Below, one piece after another: positions 25,561 to 64,000 of a stretch of DNA of 64,000 nt (positions within the stretch are counted from its first letter, which is position 1; each line of letters begins with the position of its first letter). The position numbers and the translations under genes are program-made. Below the pieces are notes generated by a model. That model ran no database searches and was not told the DNA's origin. It saw only the letters and a program-made list of their open reading frames with translations. The DNA is from Metridium senile (lineage: Eukaryota > Cnidaria > Anthozoa > Actiniaria > Metridiidae), in contig OX459104.1 in NCBI GenBank assembly GCA_949775045.1, forward strand, positions 14,992,476 to 15,056,475, given 5' to 3'.

Positions 25561-26407
25561 AGAAAGTCTGTTATTGTTTTCGTTCAGTCACGTACGTTAG
25601 TTATATCGCTAACGAAGATTTTTCCCACTCAAAGCTGGCTTTATTAAACATCTGCGTTACACAGGAAGCCCGGTTATGTTTATAACTACAGTCGCCGTCT
25701 CTCGCAACGCTTTTAATACTAATAGAGTGTTGGCATTTTTAGTAGCTTCGTTTAAATACTCAAAAAGTTTCTTGACTATTTTATTAGTGGAACGATTTCC
25801 CGCCAAAATGTTTGGCGCCAAAAGCTCTTGACTGGATCAGACGCGCGCGCGTTATAGACAACGTGGCCTAATGTCATCCTAATGTCATCTGACAGGAACG
25901 ATTATAAAATACAAATGTTCTAACATGTGTAAATATTATAATTTTGTCGCTATTTCAAAAGAGGTCTCATATATCCAATCACAAAATGTCAGATTTTGGC
26001 GACTTTAATCAGTAGAATTCATGTTGTGTCAATGTTTTTTATGATGAGAGTGTAATGAACTTCTCACGAGGAGTCAAATTTGATTACACGCCTAGGGGAA
26101 AATATAGAATAATATTGTTTCGAAGAGAAAAAAACCTTTCGAAATTGAGATTTTTCACTTCCGTATTTTTGAGTTTGTTTCTAATGTTTACTCAACCAAT
26201 CAAAGTGGAGAATGGAACAATAACATGATTGACAGGTGCCGGTAAATAAATCCTTTGAACCGCGCGTTTCGTCCTGGATTCTCAAAGTTCAAAAAGAAAT
26301 TTTGGCCAAAGTCGGCAGGAATGGAGGAAAAAATTCGGGTTTTTCGACCCGTTAAAGACTTAAGAAACGTCGAAACGAAGCGCTGAATTAAATACAACTT
26401 GTCAACG
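25560..26407 (+). promoter_or_regulatory. BRSK: Probable BRSK promoter and 5'UTR
   Basis: About 850 bases directly upstream of the BRSK start, more CpG-rich than the surroundings (for example GCGCGCGC near 25850) and free of recognisable inverted repeats or arrays. No TATA box or initiator could be assigned, so the start of transcription is not given. Confidence 0.4.
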
Positions 26408-63714
<37,307 letters not shown>

Positions 63715-64000
63715 GTATGTAGACTGTCATGATTATGATTATTACTGTGAAAGTTGTCGAAACAATGATGATTAATTGATTGATGATTGCATTGACAGTG
63801 ACGAAGGCAGTAAATGTTATAATTATAATATTGATTTCATTACTGAACACATTTAAAATTCTCAATGCTTTTACAGTGCTGCTAATTCAATCGGGGCCAC
63901 CCTGAGTTTATTAGCCAATCACGTTTGAGCTTAAAAACAAAAGAACCAGACATAGACGATCCGTCAAGTCAATTCGCGCCTATAATTTGATTGGCTGATA
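63715..64000. other. Start of BRSK intron 19
   Basis: Follows exon 19; ATTGATTGATGATTG low complexity, then unique-looking DNA. No further exon is seen before the window ends. Confidence 0.6.

Overview
The window is nuclear DNA of an invertebrate animal. It is AT-rich, its genes are split into many small exons by GT-AG introns, and it is full of small inverted-repeat transposons, tRNA-derived SINEs, Penelope-type ribozyme motifs and large simple-repeat arrays. The phylum cannot be fixed from the sequence. The repeat content and a degenerate multicopy gene family in one transposon suggest a marine invertebrate (for example cnidarian, sponge or lower deuterostome); this is inference only.

Two real protein genes are visible, both on the + strand. 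(1) A complete fatty acyl-CoA reductase (FAR1-like): 13 coding exons from 8649 to 21787, joined by phase-consistent splice sites into a 513-residue protein. It has the N-terminal TGATGFLG dinucleotide-binding loop, the YTFTK active site and a C-terminal membrane anchor. One intron uses a GC-AG donor. (2) A brain-specific/SAD-type serine/threonine kinase (BRSK): 19 coding exons from 26408 to 63714, giving 483 residues. They cover the whole kinase domain, the UBA-like region and most of the proline-rich linker. The C-terminal KA1-like part lies beyond the window. The two genes have unrelated jobs (ether-lipid/wax alcohol synthesis; LKB1-dependent polarity kinase) and are only neighbours.

Layout: 1-8576 upstream repeats, with a possible untranslated spliced transcript at 994-3100 and a possible FAR 5'UTR exon ending at 7118; 8577-21880 FAR; 21881-26407 intergenic MITEs and a GAT-type minisatellite, then the BRSK 5' region; 26408-63714 BRSK, whose intron 2 (15.8 kb) and intron 9 (6.1 kb) hold most of the mobile elements; 63715-64000 the start of BRSK intron 19.

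The most unusual property is that tandem arrays have repeatedly amplified exon-intron junctions, carrying part of the exon and its splice site. BRSK intron 3 is the extreme case. Its 5' half repeats the exon 3 donor, and its 3' half carries ten decoy copies of the exon 4 acceptor plus the first 24 bases of exon 4, each running into an in-frame stop, arranged as a three-unit higher-order repeat just before the true exon. Similar junction duplications occur at FAR exon 10, BRSK exon 18 and a candidate noncoding exon near 1345. Other notable items are hammerhead-ribozyme-like motifs (best at 38036-38078 and 28167-28663) and a 5.43-kb element with about 635-bp inverted repeats carrying a decayed multicopy-family gene.
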